From: DATNIB01 sp035604685
GTDB lineage: Bacteria; Actinomycetota; Acidimicrobiia; Acidimicrobiales; RAAP-2
Assembly: GCA_035604685.1 (NCBI GenBank)
Contig: DATNIB010000041.1
Location: 1-64,000 of the forward strand
Length of the DNA stretch: 64,000 nucleotides
Direction of reading: 5' to 3'
Shown here: positions 54,891 to 63,338 of the stretch, piece by piece
How the letters are laid out: every line of letters starts with the position of its first letter
How positions within the stretch are numbered: the stretch's first letter is position 1
Position numbers and translations under genes: made by a program
The notes under the pieces: generated by a model
Database searches by the model: none
The model's input: the letters and a program-made list of their open reading frames with translations, nothing else
What the model was told of the DNA's origin: nothing

Positions 54891-54896
54891 CGCGTC

Positions 54897-54902
54897 AGCG
54901 TA
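54897..54902 (-). promoter_or_regulatory. Predicted -10 of the riboswitch/cobU transcript
   Basis: TACGCT, 6 bases before the first riboswitch nucleotides. No good -35 was seen. Confidence 0.4.
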
Positions 54903-54957
54903 CAGGGCGGCGCCGGCGGGGGCCCTAGGCCCGTCGGATCCCCGGTCTCCCCGGCGG

Positions 54958-54963
54958 TAGCGT
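54958..54963 (+). promoter_or_regulatory. Predicted -10 for leaderless cobO
   Basis: TAGCGT ending exactly 6 bases before the cobO GTG; with so short a leader this operon has no room for its own riboswitch. Confidence 0.45.
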
Positions 54964-54969
54964 GCGCTG

Positions 54970-55494
54970 GTGCCGCGCGCCGAGTCGCTGGTCCTGCTCA
55001 ACACCGGGGACGGCAAGGGGAAGTCCTCCGCCGCCTTCGGCGTCATGGCGCGCGGCTGGGCCCGCGGCTGGCGGGTGGGCGTCGTCCAATTCGTGAAGGG
55101 CGGCAAGTGGCAGACCGGCGAGCGCAAGCTCGCCGACCACCTGGGGATCGAGTGGCAGAGCCTGGGCGACGGGTTCACCTGGGAGTCGACCGACCTCGAC
55201 GAGACGGCGGCCAAGGGACGCCACGCCTGGTCGGTGGCCAAGGAGAAGCTCGCCTCGGGCGACTACGACCTGCTCATCCTCGACGAGCTCACCTACGCGG
55301 TCACCTACGGCTGGGTGCCGGCGGCCGACGTGGTGGAGGGGGTCACCGGACGCGCGCCGAAGACCAACGTGGTGATCACCGGTCGCAACGCGGCACCCGA
55401 GCTGGTCGAGCTGGCTGACACGGTGACCGAGATGCGCAAGGTGAAGCACATCTTCGACACCGGCGTGAAGGCCAAGAAGGGGATCGAGTACTGA
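54970..55494 (+). CDS. cobO: Cob(I)yrinic acid a,c-diamide adenosyltransferase
   Basis: 174 residues, GTG start. ATP-binding VLLNTGDGKGKSSAAFGVMARGWARGWRVGVVQFVKG, DYDLLILDELTYAVTYGWV, VVITGRNAAPELVELADTVTEM and HIFDTGVKAKKGIEY. CobO/BtuR type. It adds the adenosyl group to the reduced cobalt. It begins the plus-strand cobalamin operon, divergent from cobU. Confidence 0.95.
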   Translation: MPRAESLVLLNTGDGKGKSSAAFGVMARGWARGWRVGVVQFVKGGKWQTGERKLADHLGIEWQSLGDGFTWESTDLDETAAKGRHAWSVAKEKLASGDYDLLILDELTYAVTYGWVPAADVVEGVTGRAPKTNVVITGRNAAPELVELADTVTEMRKVKHIFDTGVKAKKGIEY

Positions 55495-55535
55495 GCGCGA
55501 CGGTCGCCGACGGCACGGCCGTCGGCCCCCGCATC

Positions 55536-56867
55536 GTGATCGCCGGCACGCACTCGGGCGTCGGCAAGACCACCGTCACGACCGGCCTCCTGGCCGCCCT
55601 GCGCCGCCGCGGGGTTGCGGTGACCTCGGCCAAGGTCGGGCCCGATTTCATCGACCCCGGCTACCACGACCTAGCCACCGGCCGGACCGGCCGAAACCTC
55701 GACGCCTTCTTGTGCGGGCGCGACGCCATGGCGCCGCTGGCCGCCCGGGCCGCCGCGGGTGGGGAGCTCCTGGTGGTCGAAGGGGTCATGGGGCTCTTCG
55801 ACGGCGTCGGGGCGTCGACCGCGTCCAGCACGGCCGAGGTGGCCGCGCTGCTTGAGGCCCCGGTGGTCCTCGTCGTCGACGCCTCGGCCATGAGCGGCTC
55901 GGTGGCCGCCCTCGTCTACGGCTACGACGATCGCCTGCGGGTGCTCCGCGGCGTGGGGCTGGGCGGGTTGGTCCTCAACCGCGTCGGCAGCGACACCCAC
56001 GAGTCGATCCTGCGCGAGGCGCTGGTGCCGCTCGGCATCCCGGTGCTGGGCGTGGTGCGCCGGAACTCCGATCTCACCTGGCGGGACCGCCATCTCGGCC
56101 TGGTCCCGGTGGTGGAGCAACCCGACGCGGCCCGCCGATCGATCGAACGCCTGGCCACCGTCGTCGCGGCATCGATCGACCTCAAGGCGATCGAGCAGGT
56201 GGCGCGCGGCGCCAACCCGCTGCGCACGCAGCCGCTCCCCCCGGCGCGCTGCGTTGCGGACCATCCCGTTCGCGTGGCGGTGGCCGGCGGGCCGGCCTTC
56301 GCGTTCTGCTACCCCGACAACCTCGAACGCCTGCGCGAGGCGGGCGCCGAGCTGGTCCCGTTCGACCCGATGGCCGACGCCGCGCTCCCCGACCGCACCC
56401 AGGGCCTCTATCTCTGCGGCGGTTTTCCGGAGGTCTTCGCCGCCGCGCTGGCCGACAACCGGCTGCTGCTCGACGCGGTCCGCGCCCGGGTCGACGGCGG
56501 CCTGCCCTGCTGGGCCGAGTGCGGTGGCCTGCTCTGGCTGGCCCGGTCGCTGGACGGCCGCCCGCTCTGCGGCGTCGTCCCGGCGGACGCCACGATGTCG
56601 GGGCGCGTTCACGTCGGCTACCGCACCGCCGTGGCGCGCCGGGAGAACCCGGTCATCGCCCTGGGCGCCGCGGCGCGCGGACACGAGCACCACTACTCGA
56701 CCCTCGAACCGGGCGGCGACGCACTCGAGCTCGACGGCCGGGCGGGTCAATTCGTCGACGGGTGGGCCACGCCGACTCTGCTCGCCACGTACCTCCACCT
56801 GCACCTCGGCGTCGACACCGGACCGGCCGAGCGGTTCGTCGGGGCCGTGGCGGCGGCTCGAGGGTGA
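55536..56867 (+). CDS. cobB: Cobyrinate a,c-diamide synthase (CobB/CbiA)
   Basis: 443 residues from GTG 55536. This start falls inside the first beta-strand (IAGTHSGVGKTT) and leaves almost no N-terminus. Upstream the frame stays open for 15 codons to 55491 but has no ATG, GTG or TTG, so a rarer start such as CTG 55491 is possible. Motifs: KVGPDFIDPGYH, VVEGVMGLFDGVG, LYLCGGFPEVFA, and glutaminase Cys in WAECGGLLWLARSL. It amidates the a and c side chains of (hydrogeno)byrinic acid; early and late variants cannot be separated by motif. Confidence 0.92.
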   Translation: MIAGTHSGVGKTTVTTGLLAALRRRGVAVTSAKVGPDFIDPGYHDLATGRTGRNLDAFLCGRDAMAPLAARAAAGGELLVVEGVMGLFDGVGASTASSTAEVAALLEAPVVLVVDASAMSGSVAALVYGYDDRLRVLRGVGLGGLVLNRVGSDTHESILREALVPLGIPVLGVVRRNSDLTWRDRHLGLVPVVEQPDAARRSIERLATVVAASIDLKAIEQVARGANPLRTQPLPPARCVADHPVRVAVAGGPAFAFCYPDNLERLREAGAELVPFDPMADAALPDRTQGLYLCGGFPEVFAAALADNRLLLDAVRARVDGGLPCWAECGGLLWLARSLDGRPLCGVVPADATMSGRVHVGYRTAVARRENPVIALGAAARGHEHHYSTLEPGGDALELDGRAGQFVDGWATPTLLATYLHLHLGVDTGPAERFVGAVAAARG

Positions 56868-57322
56868 ACGGATCGGGCTCTCCGACGCGAGCTCCCACCC
56901 CCCCTTCCTCGCCCGGACGCCCGCTCGACCTTCGGCGCACCCTCGTTGGCCTGCTCGTGACCATGGTGATCGCGGTGCCGACGCTGGCCGTCGAGGAAAC
57001 CTGGCACGGCCGGCCGCTGATCGACCAGCCCCACCACCTCTGGATCGTCCCGGCGGTGATTGTCTCGGCGGCGTTCGTGTCCGGCGGCGCACTCGCCACC
57101 CGGCGTCCACTCCGCTGGCAGGGGGCGGTCGTTCAGGGGGGTGCCGTCGGTGGACTCGCGGTGGGCATCCTCATCGTCGTGGACGTGGTCCGGCGGGCGC
57201 AGCTGCACGCCCCCATCTACCCGGACGTCGCCCACCTCTGGGAGGGGGCCGCGGTCGGCGGGGTTCTCCTCGCGATGATCGGCGGCGAGCTCGGCCGCCA
57301 ACGATCCCCGGGGTCGACGTGA
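56864..57322 (+). CDS. Four-helix membrane protein of unknown function
   Basis: 152 residues, GTG overlapping the cobB stop. Predicted helices at about 27-43, 58-78, 87-109 and 127-143; short N-terminal Pro/Ser/Gly segment. Histidines are concentrated in external or internal loops (ETWHGRPLIDQPHHLW; HAPIYPDVAHLWEG). I do not recognise the family. Its location inside the cobalamin operon makes a cobalt-related or precursor-transport role imaginable, but no evidence supports one. It is followed by a 47-base gap and the next promoter. Confidence 0.7.
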   Translation: MNGSGSPTRAPTPPSSPGRPLDLRRTLVGLLVTMVIAVPTLAVEETWHGRPLIDQPHHLWIVPAVIVSAAFVSGGALATRRPLRWQGAVVQGGAVGGLAVGILIVVDVVRRAQLHAPIYPDVAHLWEGAAVGGVLLAMIGGELGRQRSPGST

Positions 57323-57357
57323 CCGGGCGGCCGGAGGCCGCGCGTTCGGCCGCGCCG

Positions 57358-57363
57358 TAGCCT
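57358..57363 (+). promoter_or_regulatory. Predicted -10 for leaderless cobI
   Basis: TAGCCT with 6 bases to the cobI ATG; suggests a second transcription unit within the plus-strand locus. Confidence 0.42.
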
Positions 57364-57369
57364 GGGCCC

Positions 57370-58128
57370 ATGGCGGGGCACCCGACGAGCAGTGGTCGGC
57401 TGACCGGGGTGGGCGTCGGCCCCGGTGACCCGATGCTCCTCACCCGCCAGGCGATGGCGATCCTCACCGACGTCGACCGGGTCGTCGCTCCCACCACCGG
57501 CCCGGCCGACGCCGGCCGCGCCGAGACCATCGTGCGAGCGGCACTCGGCGCGATCGAGATCACGCGCCTCGCGTTCGACATGACCCCCGACGGCGCCGGC
57601 GGCGCCGACGCGCGGGCGTCGTCGCACCTGGCGGCCGCGAGGTCGCTGCTCCCGATGCTCGAGGGTGGCGAGCACGTGGCCTTCATCACCCTGGGCGACC
57701 CCAACCTCTACAGCACGTTCTCCGCCCTCGTCGACGCCCTCGGCCGGTTGGGCTGGCGCGGCGAAGTCAGCACCGTGCCCGGGATCACCGCCTTCCAGGC
57801 GCTGGCCGCCCGCACCGGGACGGTGCTCCTCGACGGCACCGAGTCGCTGGCGCTCGTCACCGCGCTCGACGGACCCGAGCATCTGGCGGCCGCCCTGGAG
57901 GACCCCGACCGAGCGGTGGTCGTCTACAAGGGCGGGCGCCATCTCCCCGCCATCGCGCAGCTGCTCGCCCAGCACGGCCGGCTGGAAGGAGCCGTGTTCG
58001 GCGAGCGGCTCGGCCTGGAGGGCGAGCGCGTCGGTCGGCTCGTCGATCTGGCCGAGGGGCCGGCCGCCTATCTGGCCACGGTCATCGTGCCGCCCGCACC
58101 GCGCCCCACGACGAGGGACTCGACGTGA
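57370..58128 (+). CDS. cobI: Precorrin-2 C(20)-methyltransferase
   Basis: 252 residues. Tetrapyrrole methyltransferase fold: LTGVGVGPGDPMLLTRQAMAILTDVDRVVAP and VAFITLGDPNLYSTFSALVDAL, plus the STVPGITAFQALAARTG loop, are CobI/CbiL signatures. SAM-dependent. Product is precorrin-3A or its cobalt form. Overlaps the following gene by four bases. Confidence 0.93.
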   Translation: MAGHPTSSGRLTGVGVGPGDPMLLTRQAMAILTDVDRVVAPTTGPADAGRAETIVRAALGAIEITRLAFDMTPDGAGGADARASSHLAAARSLLPMLEGGEHVAFITLGDPNLYSTFSALVDALGRLGWRGEVSTVPGITAFQALAARTGTVLLDGTESLALVTALDGPEHLAAALEDPDRAVVVYKGGRHLPAIAQLLAQHGRLEGAVFGERLGLEGERVGRLVDLAEGPAAYLATVIVPPAPRPTTRDST

Positions 58129-58949
58129 CGGCCACGCCGCTCATCAGCTTCGTCGGCGCGGGGCCCGGCGCGCCGGACCTCATCACGTTGCGCGGCGCGG
58201 CGCGCCTGGCCGCCGCCGACGTGGTCGTCTGGGCCTCCTCCCTCGTCCCGGCCGACCTGCTCTCCCATGCCGGCAACGGTGCCGTGGTGTTCGATTCGGC
58301 CACCATGACGCTTGAGGACGTGCTGGCCGTCTACGAGGCCAACCCCGACGCGGCCATCGTGCGACTGCACTCGGGGGACCCCTCCCTCTACGGCGCCATC
58401 CAGGAGCAGGTCGACTGGTGTCTCGCCCACGAGCGCTCCTTCGAGATCGTGCCGGGCGTGTCGTCGCTGGCGGCCGCGGCCGCGGCGGTCGGACGGGAGC
58501 TGACGATCCCGACCGTCACCCAGAGCGTCGTGGTGACCCGTCTCGCCAACCGCACCAGCGCCTCGATGCCCGAGCGCGAGTCGATCGGCGCGTTCGCGGC
58601 GACCGGCTGCACGCTGGCCGTGTTCCTGTCGGCGGCGCGGCCCGACGCGCTGCAAGCGGCGCTCCTCGAGGCGCCGAGCGCCTACGGCCCGGACACCCCG
58701 GCCGTCGTCGTGGTCCGGGCCAGCTGGCCCGACGAGCAGGTCGTCGCGACCACGGTCTCCCAGCTGGCCGACGCCCTGCGGTCGACCGGCGCCACCACCA
58801 CCGCGCTCGTGCTGGTCGGCGACGCGCTGACCGGGACCGCCGCGCGCAGTCACCTCTACTCCCCCGACTTCGCGCACGGGCACCGTCGCCGGTCCCTCTC
58901 CGGCAGCACCGCCGGGCGGCCGGCCCGCCGGAGGGCCAGACGTGGATGA
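58125..58949 (+). CDS. cobM: Precorrin-4 C(11)-methyltransferase
   Basis: 274 residues, GTG in GTGA overlap. FVGAGPGAPDLITLRGAARLAAADVVVWASSLVPADLL and VRLHSGDPSLYGAIQEQVDWC, EIVPGVSSLAAAAAAVGRELTIPTVTQSVVVTR are typical of CobM/CbiF. The last 25 residues form an Arg-rich tail that may be a non-conserved extension. Confidence 0.93.
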   Translation: MTATPLISFVGAGPGAPDLITLRGAARLAAADVVVWASSLVPADLLSHAGNGAVVFDSATMTLEDVLAVYEANPDAAIVRLHSGDPSLYGAIQEQVDWCLAHERSFEIVPGVSSLAAAAAAVGRELTIPTVTQSVVVTRLANRTSASMPERESIGAFAATGCTLAVFLSAARPDALQAALLEAPSAYGPDTPAVVVVRASWPDEQVVATTVSQLADALRSTGATTTALVLVGDALTGTAARSHLYSPDFAHGHRRRSLSGSTAGRPARRRARRG

Positions 58950-60120
58950 CCCGGCCGCAGACGTCGGGGACCCAGAGGACGAGGACTTGGCCACGTTCGA
59001 ACCCGAGCTCAGCCCCGACGTGGCGGCCCGGCGGCACGGGCTGCGCACCGGCTTCACCACCGGGACCTGCGCGTCGGCGGCCGCCAAGGCGGCGGCCATC
59101 GGCCTCGTGACCGGAGCCGTGCCCGACCAGGTCGACATCGCGCTCCCGCGGGGTCGGCGGGTGGGCTTCCCGGTCCTCGGCGCGGGACCCGTGCCGGAAG
59201 GGACGGCCACCGCCATCGTGGTGAAGGACGCGGGCGACGACCCCGACTGCACGGACGGGGCGCACCTGACCGCCACCGTCCGCTGGCTGGACGGCGGCGA
59301 GCAGGACAGCCTCCTCGTGGCGGGTTCGGGGGTGGGCACCGTGACCAAGCCGGGGCTCGGCCTCGAGGTCGGCGCGCCGGCCATCAACCCGGTGCCGCGC
59401 CGCGTGATCATGGAGGCGCTCGACGAGGTCGACGGGGTGCGCGGCGACAGCACCGAGGGCCGGCCGGTACGCGTCGAGTTCTCCGTGCCTGGCGGTGAGG
59501 CGATGGCGGCCAAGACGACCAACGAGCGCCTGGGCATCGTGGGCGGCATCTCCATCCTCGGGACCACGGGCATCGTGCGGCCCTTCTCGACCGCCGCCTA
59601 CCGCGCCAGCGTGGTCCAGCAGATCGACGTCGCCGCCGCCCAGGGCGAGCGGACGATCGTGCTCTGCACCGGCAGCCGCTCCGAGCGGGCGGCCGTCTCG
59701 CTGTTCCCCGACCTCGACGTCGTCTGCATCGTCGAGGTCGGGGACTTCACGGGCATCGCGCTCCGGCACTGCGCGGCGCACGGCATAGAGCGCGTCGCCA
59801 TCGTCGCCATGGTGGGCAAGATCACCAAGCTGGCGGCCGGGGTGATGATGACGCACTTCCACCGCAGCGAGGTCGACACCGAGCTCCTGGCGGCGGTGGC
59901 GCTCGAGACCGGCGCGCCGCCGGCCGCGGTCAGCGCCGCCACCGAGACGGCGACGGCGCGCCACTTCTTCGAGGTCTGCCTGGCGGCCGGGGCCCTGGCC
60001 CCGCTCCAGCGGCTCTGCGAACTGGCTGCGCTACGTTGCCGGGCTCACACCGGCGACCGCATCGACGTGGAGGTGGCGATGGTCGACTTCGACGGTGACC
60101 AGGTCGTCGCACGTGCCTGA
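58942..60120 (+). CDS. cbiD: Cobalt-precorrin-5B C(1)-methyltransferase CbiD
   Basis: 392 residues from GTG with GGAGG 7 bases upstream; overlaps cobM by 8 bases. RTGFTTGTCASAAAKAA, VVKDAGDDPDCTDGAHLTATV, GVGTVTKPGL, PAINPVPRRVIMEAL and the GGISILGTTGIVRPFSTAAYRASVVQQIDVA motifs are CbiD-specific. CbiD is the marker of the early-cobalt (anaerobic) route, where it replaces aerobic CobF. Confidence 0.95.
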   Translation: MDDPAADVGDPEDEDLATFEPELSPDVAARRHGLRTGFTTGTCASAAAKAAAIGLVTGAVPDQVDIALPRGRRVGFPVLGAGPVPEGTATAIVVKDAGDDPDCTDGAHLTATVRWLDGGEQDSLLVAGSGVGTVTKPGLGLEVGAPAINPVPRRVIMEALDEVDGVRGDSTEGRPVRVEFSVPGGEAMAAKTTNERLGIVGGISILGTTGIVRPFSTAAYRASVVQQIDVAAAQGERTIVLCTGSRSERAAVSLFPDLDVVCIVEVGDFTGIALRHCAAHGIERVAIVAMVGKITKLAAGVMMTHFHRSEVDTELLAAVALETGAPPAAVSAATETATARHFFEVCLAAGALAPLQRLCELAALRCRAHTGDRIDVEVAMVDFDGDQVVARA

Positions 60121-61435
60121 GCCCTCCCCCACGCCCACCGCGTCGAGGACCGACGTCGGCAGCGACCTGGTCCACGTGATCGGGCTGGCGAGCGACCAGA
60201 TCGACGCGCTGTCCGACGAGGCCCGCACGGCCCTCGGGGCGGCCCGCGTCCTCGTCGGCGGCCGGCGTCACCTCGCCTGGTGGCGCGGCCAGCCAGGAGC
60301 CAGCGTCAACGGCGCGGTGGCGCCCACGGTGATCGAGATCGGCGCCGACGCGGACGCCGTCGCCCAAGCGGTGGCGCGGGCCCTGCGCAGCGGCGGGGGT
60401 CCGGTCGCCGTGCTGGCGTCGGGGGACCCGGGCTTCTTCGGCGTCGTGCGCGCGCTCCTGCGCACCGTCGAGCGGCGTCACCTGCGCGTCCTGCCGGCCC
60501 CGTCCTCGGTCTCCCTCGCCTTCGCGCGCCTCGGCCTCCCCTGGGACGACGCCGTCGTGGTCTCGGCCCACGGCCGGCCGTTGGCCGACGCGCTCGCCGC
60601 ACTGCGCACCGCCGGCAAGGTCGCCGTCCTCACCTCTCCGGCCACCCCGCCCGAGGCGCTCGGCGCAGCCCTCCTGGCGAGCGGGTGCGCCTGCGACCTG
60701 GCCGCCGTGTGCAGCCGGCTGGGTACGGCCGAGGAGACCGTGCGCGAGCTCACGCTCGACGAGCTGGCCGCCGGCACCTTCGATCCGCTCTCGGTCGTCG
60801 TGCTGCTCGGGCCCGCCGGCCTGCCGTTGACCGGCTGGTCGGCCAGCTCGTCGGCGCCCGAGCGGTCGGACCGGGTGTTGGCGTTCGGCCTCCCCTGGTC
60901 GCGCTTCGCGCACCGCGACGGGATGATCACGAAGGACGAGGCGCGCGCGGTCGTCCTGTCCAAGCTCTCACTCCCGGCGGCCGGCGTGCTGTGGGACGTG
61001 GGTGCGGGCAGCGGCAGCGTCGGGATCGAGTGCGCGCTGGTCCAGCCGGGACTGACCGTGCTGGCCGTCGAGGCCTCGGCCGAGGAGGCCGCCCGGGTGA
61101 GCGAGAACGCACGCGCCCACGGGGTGGGCGTCCACGTGGTGACGGGTGCCGCCCCCGAGGCGCTGGCCGACCTGCCGACGCCCGATCGCGTCTTCGTCGG
61201 CGGCGGTGGGCTGGCGGTGCTGAACGTCGCGCTCGAGCGTCTGGCACCCGGCGGCCGGATCGTCGCCACCTACGCCGCGCTCGACCGCGCCGCGGCCGCG
61301 GCCGACCTGCTCGGCAACCTGGTGCAGGTCGGCGTCGACCACGGCCGACGCCTGCCCGACGGCTCGTGGCGCCTGGAGGCGCTCAACCCGGTCTTCGTGG
61401 CCTGGGGACCCGACGTCGACGACGACGCGCCGTGA
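60113..61435 (+). CDS. cobL: Fused precorrin-6B C5,15-methyltransferase / decarboxylase (CbiE-CbiT)
   Basis: 440 residues from GTG 60113 (GTG 60095 is possible). The N-terminal CbiE-like half has VHVIGLASDQIDALSDEARTALGAARVLVGGRRHL, VAVLASGDPGFFGV and PAPSSVSLAFARLGLPWDDAVVVSAHGR. The CbiT half (from about 260) has DGMITKDEARAVVLSKL and the SAM loop LWDVGAGSGSVGIECAL. One polypeptide, as in CobL. Confidence 0.93.
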   Translation: MPEPSPTPTASRTDVGSDLVHVIGLASDQIDALSDEARTALGAARVLVGGRRHLAWWRGQPGASVNGAVAPTVIEIGADADAVAQAVARALRSGGGPVAVLASGDPGFFGVVRALLRTVERRHLRVLPAPSSVSLAFARLGLPWDDAVVVSAHGRPLADALAALRTAGKVAVLTSPATPPEALGAALLASGCACDLAAVCSRLGTAEETVRELTLDELAAGTFDPLSVVVLLGPAGLPLTGWSASSSAPERSDRVLAFGLPWSRFAHRDGMITKDEARAVVLSKLSLPAAGVLWDVGAGSGSVGIECALVQPGLTVLAVEASAEEAARVSENARAHGVGVHVVTGAAPEALADLPTPDRVFVGGGGLAVLNVALERLAPGGRIVATYAALDRAAAAADLLGNLVQVGVDHGRRLPDGSWRLEALNPVFVAWGPDVDDDAP

Positions 61436-63141
61436 GGGTCCTCGTCCTGAGCGTGACCGAGCCGGGGCGCGCGCTCGCGCGGCGCCTCCCCTACGAGCAC
61501 CACCACGGCTCGCCCGGCGACGTCCTCGCGGCGCGCTGGGGGGACACCGACGCCTTCGTCGTGATCCTCGCCCTGGGCGCCACGGTGCGGCTGATCGCGC
61601 CGTTGCTGGGGCACAAGGACACCGATCCCGCGGTCGTGTGCGTCGACGACGCCGGCCGTTTCGCCATCCCGGTCGTCGGTGGCCACCACGGCGCCAACGA
61701 GCTGGCGGGCACCGTGGCGGCGCTGCTCGGGGCCGAGCCGGTCCTCACCACCGCCACCGACGCGCTCGGGGTCCCCGCCCTGGACCGGCTGCCAGGGTTC
61801 CAGGCGCACGGCGACCTGGCCGCGGTCACCGGCGCGCTCATCTCGGGCCAGCCCGTGCGGGTGGAGAACCCGATGGGCTGGCCGCTCCCGGACGCGCTCG
61901 CGAAACGGCTCGATCCCGAGGGACTCGATCCGAGCGCGCCGCTCGTCGCCGTGCGGGACGAGGCGGCCGATCCGCCCGGCGCCCGGGGGGCCACGGTCGT
62001 GCTGGTTCCCCGCTCGCTGGTGGTCGGCGTCGGCACGACGAGCGACGCGACCGTGGCCGACGTGGAGGCCCTGGTGAACGAGACGATGGCCGTCGCCGGC
62101 CTCTCACCGGACGCGCTCGACGCGGTCGCCACGATCGACCGGCGCGCCGGGCACCCGGCAGTCGTCGGCTTCGCGGCCGCGCGCGGCCTGCCGATCCGCA
62201 GCTACCCGCCCGCCCTGCTCGGCGCGGTGGCGGTCCCCCACCCGAGCGAGGTCGTGGACGGGGCGGTCGGGACCCCCTCGGTGGCCGAGGCGGCCTCGCT
62301 CCTGGCCGCCGGCGCGCACGCCGAGCTGGCGGTGACCAAGCAACGAGCCGCGCGCGCCACGGTCGCCGTCGCCCGCCGGGCGGGGCCCGCCGGGGGCCTG
62401 TCGGTGGTGGGCCTCGGCCCCGGCGGGGCCGAGCACCGGACGCCGGCGGCGGAGCGCGCGGTGCGCCACGCCGACACGGTCATCGGCTACCAGCCCTACG
62501 TCGAGCAGTGCGCGGACCTGCTCACACCGGGCCAGGAGGTGCTGGCACTCCCGATCGGGGCCGAGCTCGACCGCGCCCGGGTCGCGCTCGAACGGGCGGC
62601 GGCCGGTGCCCGGGTCGCGCTCGTGTGCTCGGGCGACGCCGGCATCTACGCGATGGCCTCCCCCGTCCTCGAGCTGGCGGCCACCCGGCCCGACTTCGCC
62701 GCGGTCGACGTGGTGGTCGTCCCCGGGGTGACGGCCGGCCTGGCGGCGGCGGCCGTGCTCGGGGCCCCGCTCGGCCACGACCACCTCGTCGTCAGCCTCT
62801 CGGACCTGCTCACCCCCTGGGAACACATCGAGGCCCGGCTGACGGCGGCCGCCGAGACCGACCTGGTGCTGGTCGTGTACAACCCGAGGTCGCAGCGCCG
62901 GACCTGGCAGATCGACAAGGCGCGGGCGATCCTGCTCGCCCGCCGGTCGCCCGACACGCCGGTCGGCGTCGTGACGGACGCGGGGCGCGCCGGGCAGCAC
63001 GTCGAGCTCACCACGCTTGGCGCGCTGGACACCACAACGGTCACCATGACCACGTGCCTCGTCGTCGGGTCCTCGGCCACCCGGATCCGCAACGGCCGGA
63101 TGGTCACGCCGCGCGGCTACCTCGAGGAGCCGGGCCCGTGA
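61432..63141 (+). CDS. Fused CbiG-CbiH (cobalt-precorrin-5A hydrolase / precorrin-3B C17-methyltransferase)
   Basis: 569 residues from GTG overlapping cobL. Residues 1 to about 315 are CbiG-like (FVVILALGATVRLIAPLLGHKDTDPAVVCVDDAGRFAIPVVGGHHGANELA; RSLVVGVGTTSDATVADVEALV). Residues about 320-569 are CbiH/CobJ-like (LSVVGLGPGGAEHRTPAAERAVRHADTVIGYQPYVEQ; VCSGDAGIYAMASPVLELA; VVYNPRSQRRTWQIDKARAILL; VGSSATRIRNGRMVTPRGY). CbiG opens the delta-lactone in the anaerobic route. Fusing it with the C17-methyltransferase joins the ring-contraction steps. Confidence 0.92.
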   Translation: MRVLVLSVTEPGRALARRLPYEHHHGSPGDVLAARWGDTDAFVVILALGATVRLIAPLLGHKDTDPAVVCVDDAGRFAIPVVGGHHGANELAGTVAALLGAEPVLTTATDALGVPALDRLPGFQAHGDLAAVTGALISGQPVRVENPMGWPLPDALAKRLDPEGLDPSAPLVAVRDEAADPPGARGATVVLVPRSLVVGVGTTSDATVADVEALVNETMAVAGLSPDALDAVATIDRRAGHPAVVGFAAARGLPIRSYPPALLGAVAVPHPSEVVDGAVGTPSVAEAASLLAAGAHAELAVTKQRAARATVAVARRAGPAGGLSVVGLGPGGAEHRTPAAERAVRHADTVIGYQPYVEQCADLLTPGQEVLALPIGAELDRARVALERAAAGARVALVCSGDAGIYAMASPVLELAATRPDFAAVDVVVVPGVTAGLAAAAVLGAPLGHDHLVVSLSDLLTPWEHIEARLTAAAETDLVLVVYNPRSQRRTWQIDKARAILLARRSPDTPVGVVTDAGRAGQHVELTTLGALDTTTVTMTTCLVVGSSATRIRNGRMVTPRGYLEEPGP

Positions 63142-63338
63142 CGACCACCGCCACCGGCACGCCTACCGTCACCATCGACGACCGCTGCACGGCCTGCGGC
63201 GTCTGCCTCGTCACCTGCCCGACCCGCGCCCTCGTGCCGGCCCCGCGGCGCCCGCTCGTCCTCGACGACCGCTGCACGGCCTGCGGCGCTTGCGTGGAGG
63301 TCTGCCCGCGCGGCGCCATCTGGGAGCGGGGCTGGTGA
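63138..63338 (+). CDS. Small 2[4Fe-4S] ferredoxin
   Basis: 66 residues, GTG in GTGA overlaps at both ends. Two CxxCxxCxxxCP motifs, in CTACGVCLVTCPTRAL and CTACGACVEVCPRGAI, so two [4Fe-4S] clusters. No signal or extra domain. Because it is sandwiched between cbiGH and cobH-cbiX it may donate electrons to a corrin step, for example cobalt reduction. This is inferred from position alone. Confidence 0.9.
   Translation: MTTTATGTPTVTIDDRCTACGVCLVTCPTRALVPAPRRPLVLDDRCTACGACVEVCPRGAIWERGW

Noticed and set aside
60280..61431. N-terminal extension of the cbiGH frame
   Set aside because: It overlaps cobL in another frame and has shadow composition; GTG 61432 in the overlap with the cobL stop is the natural start.
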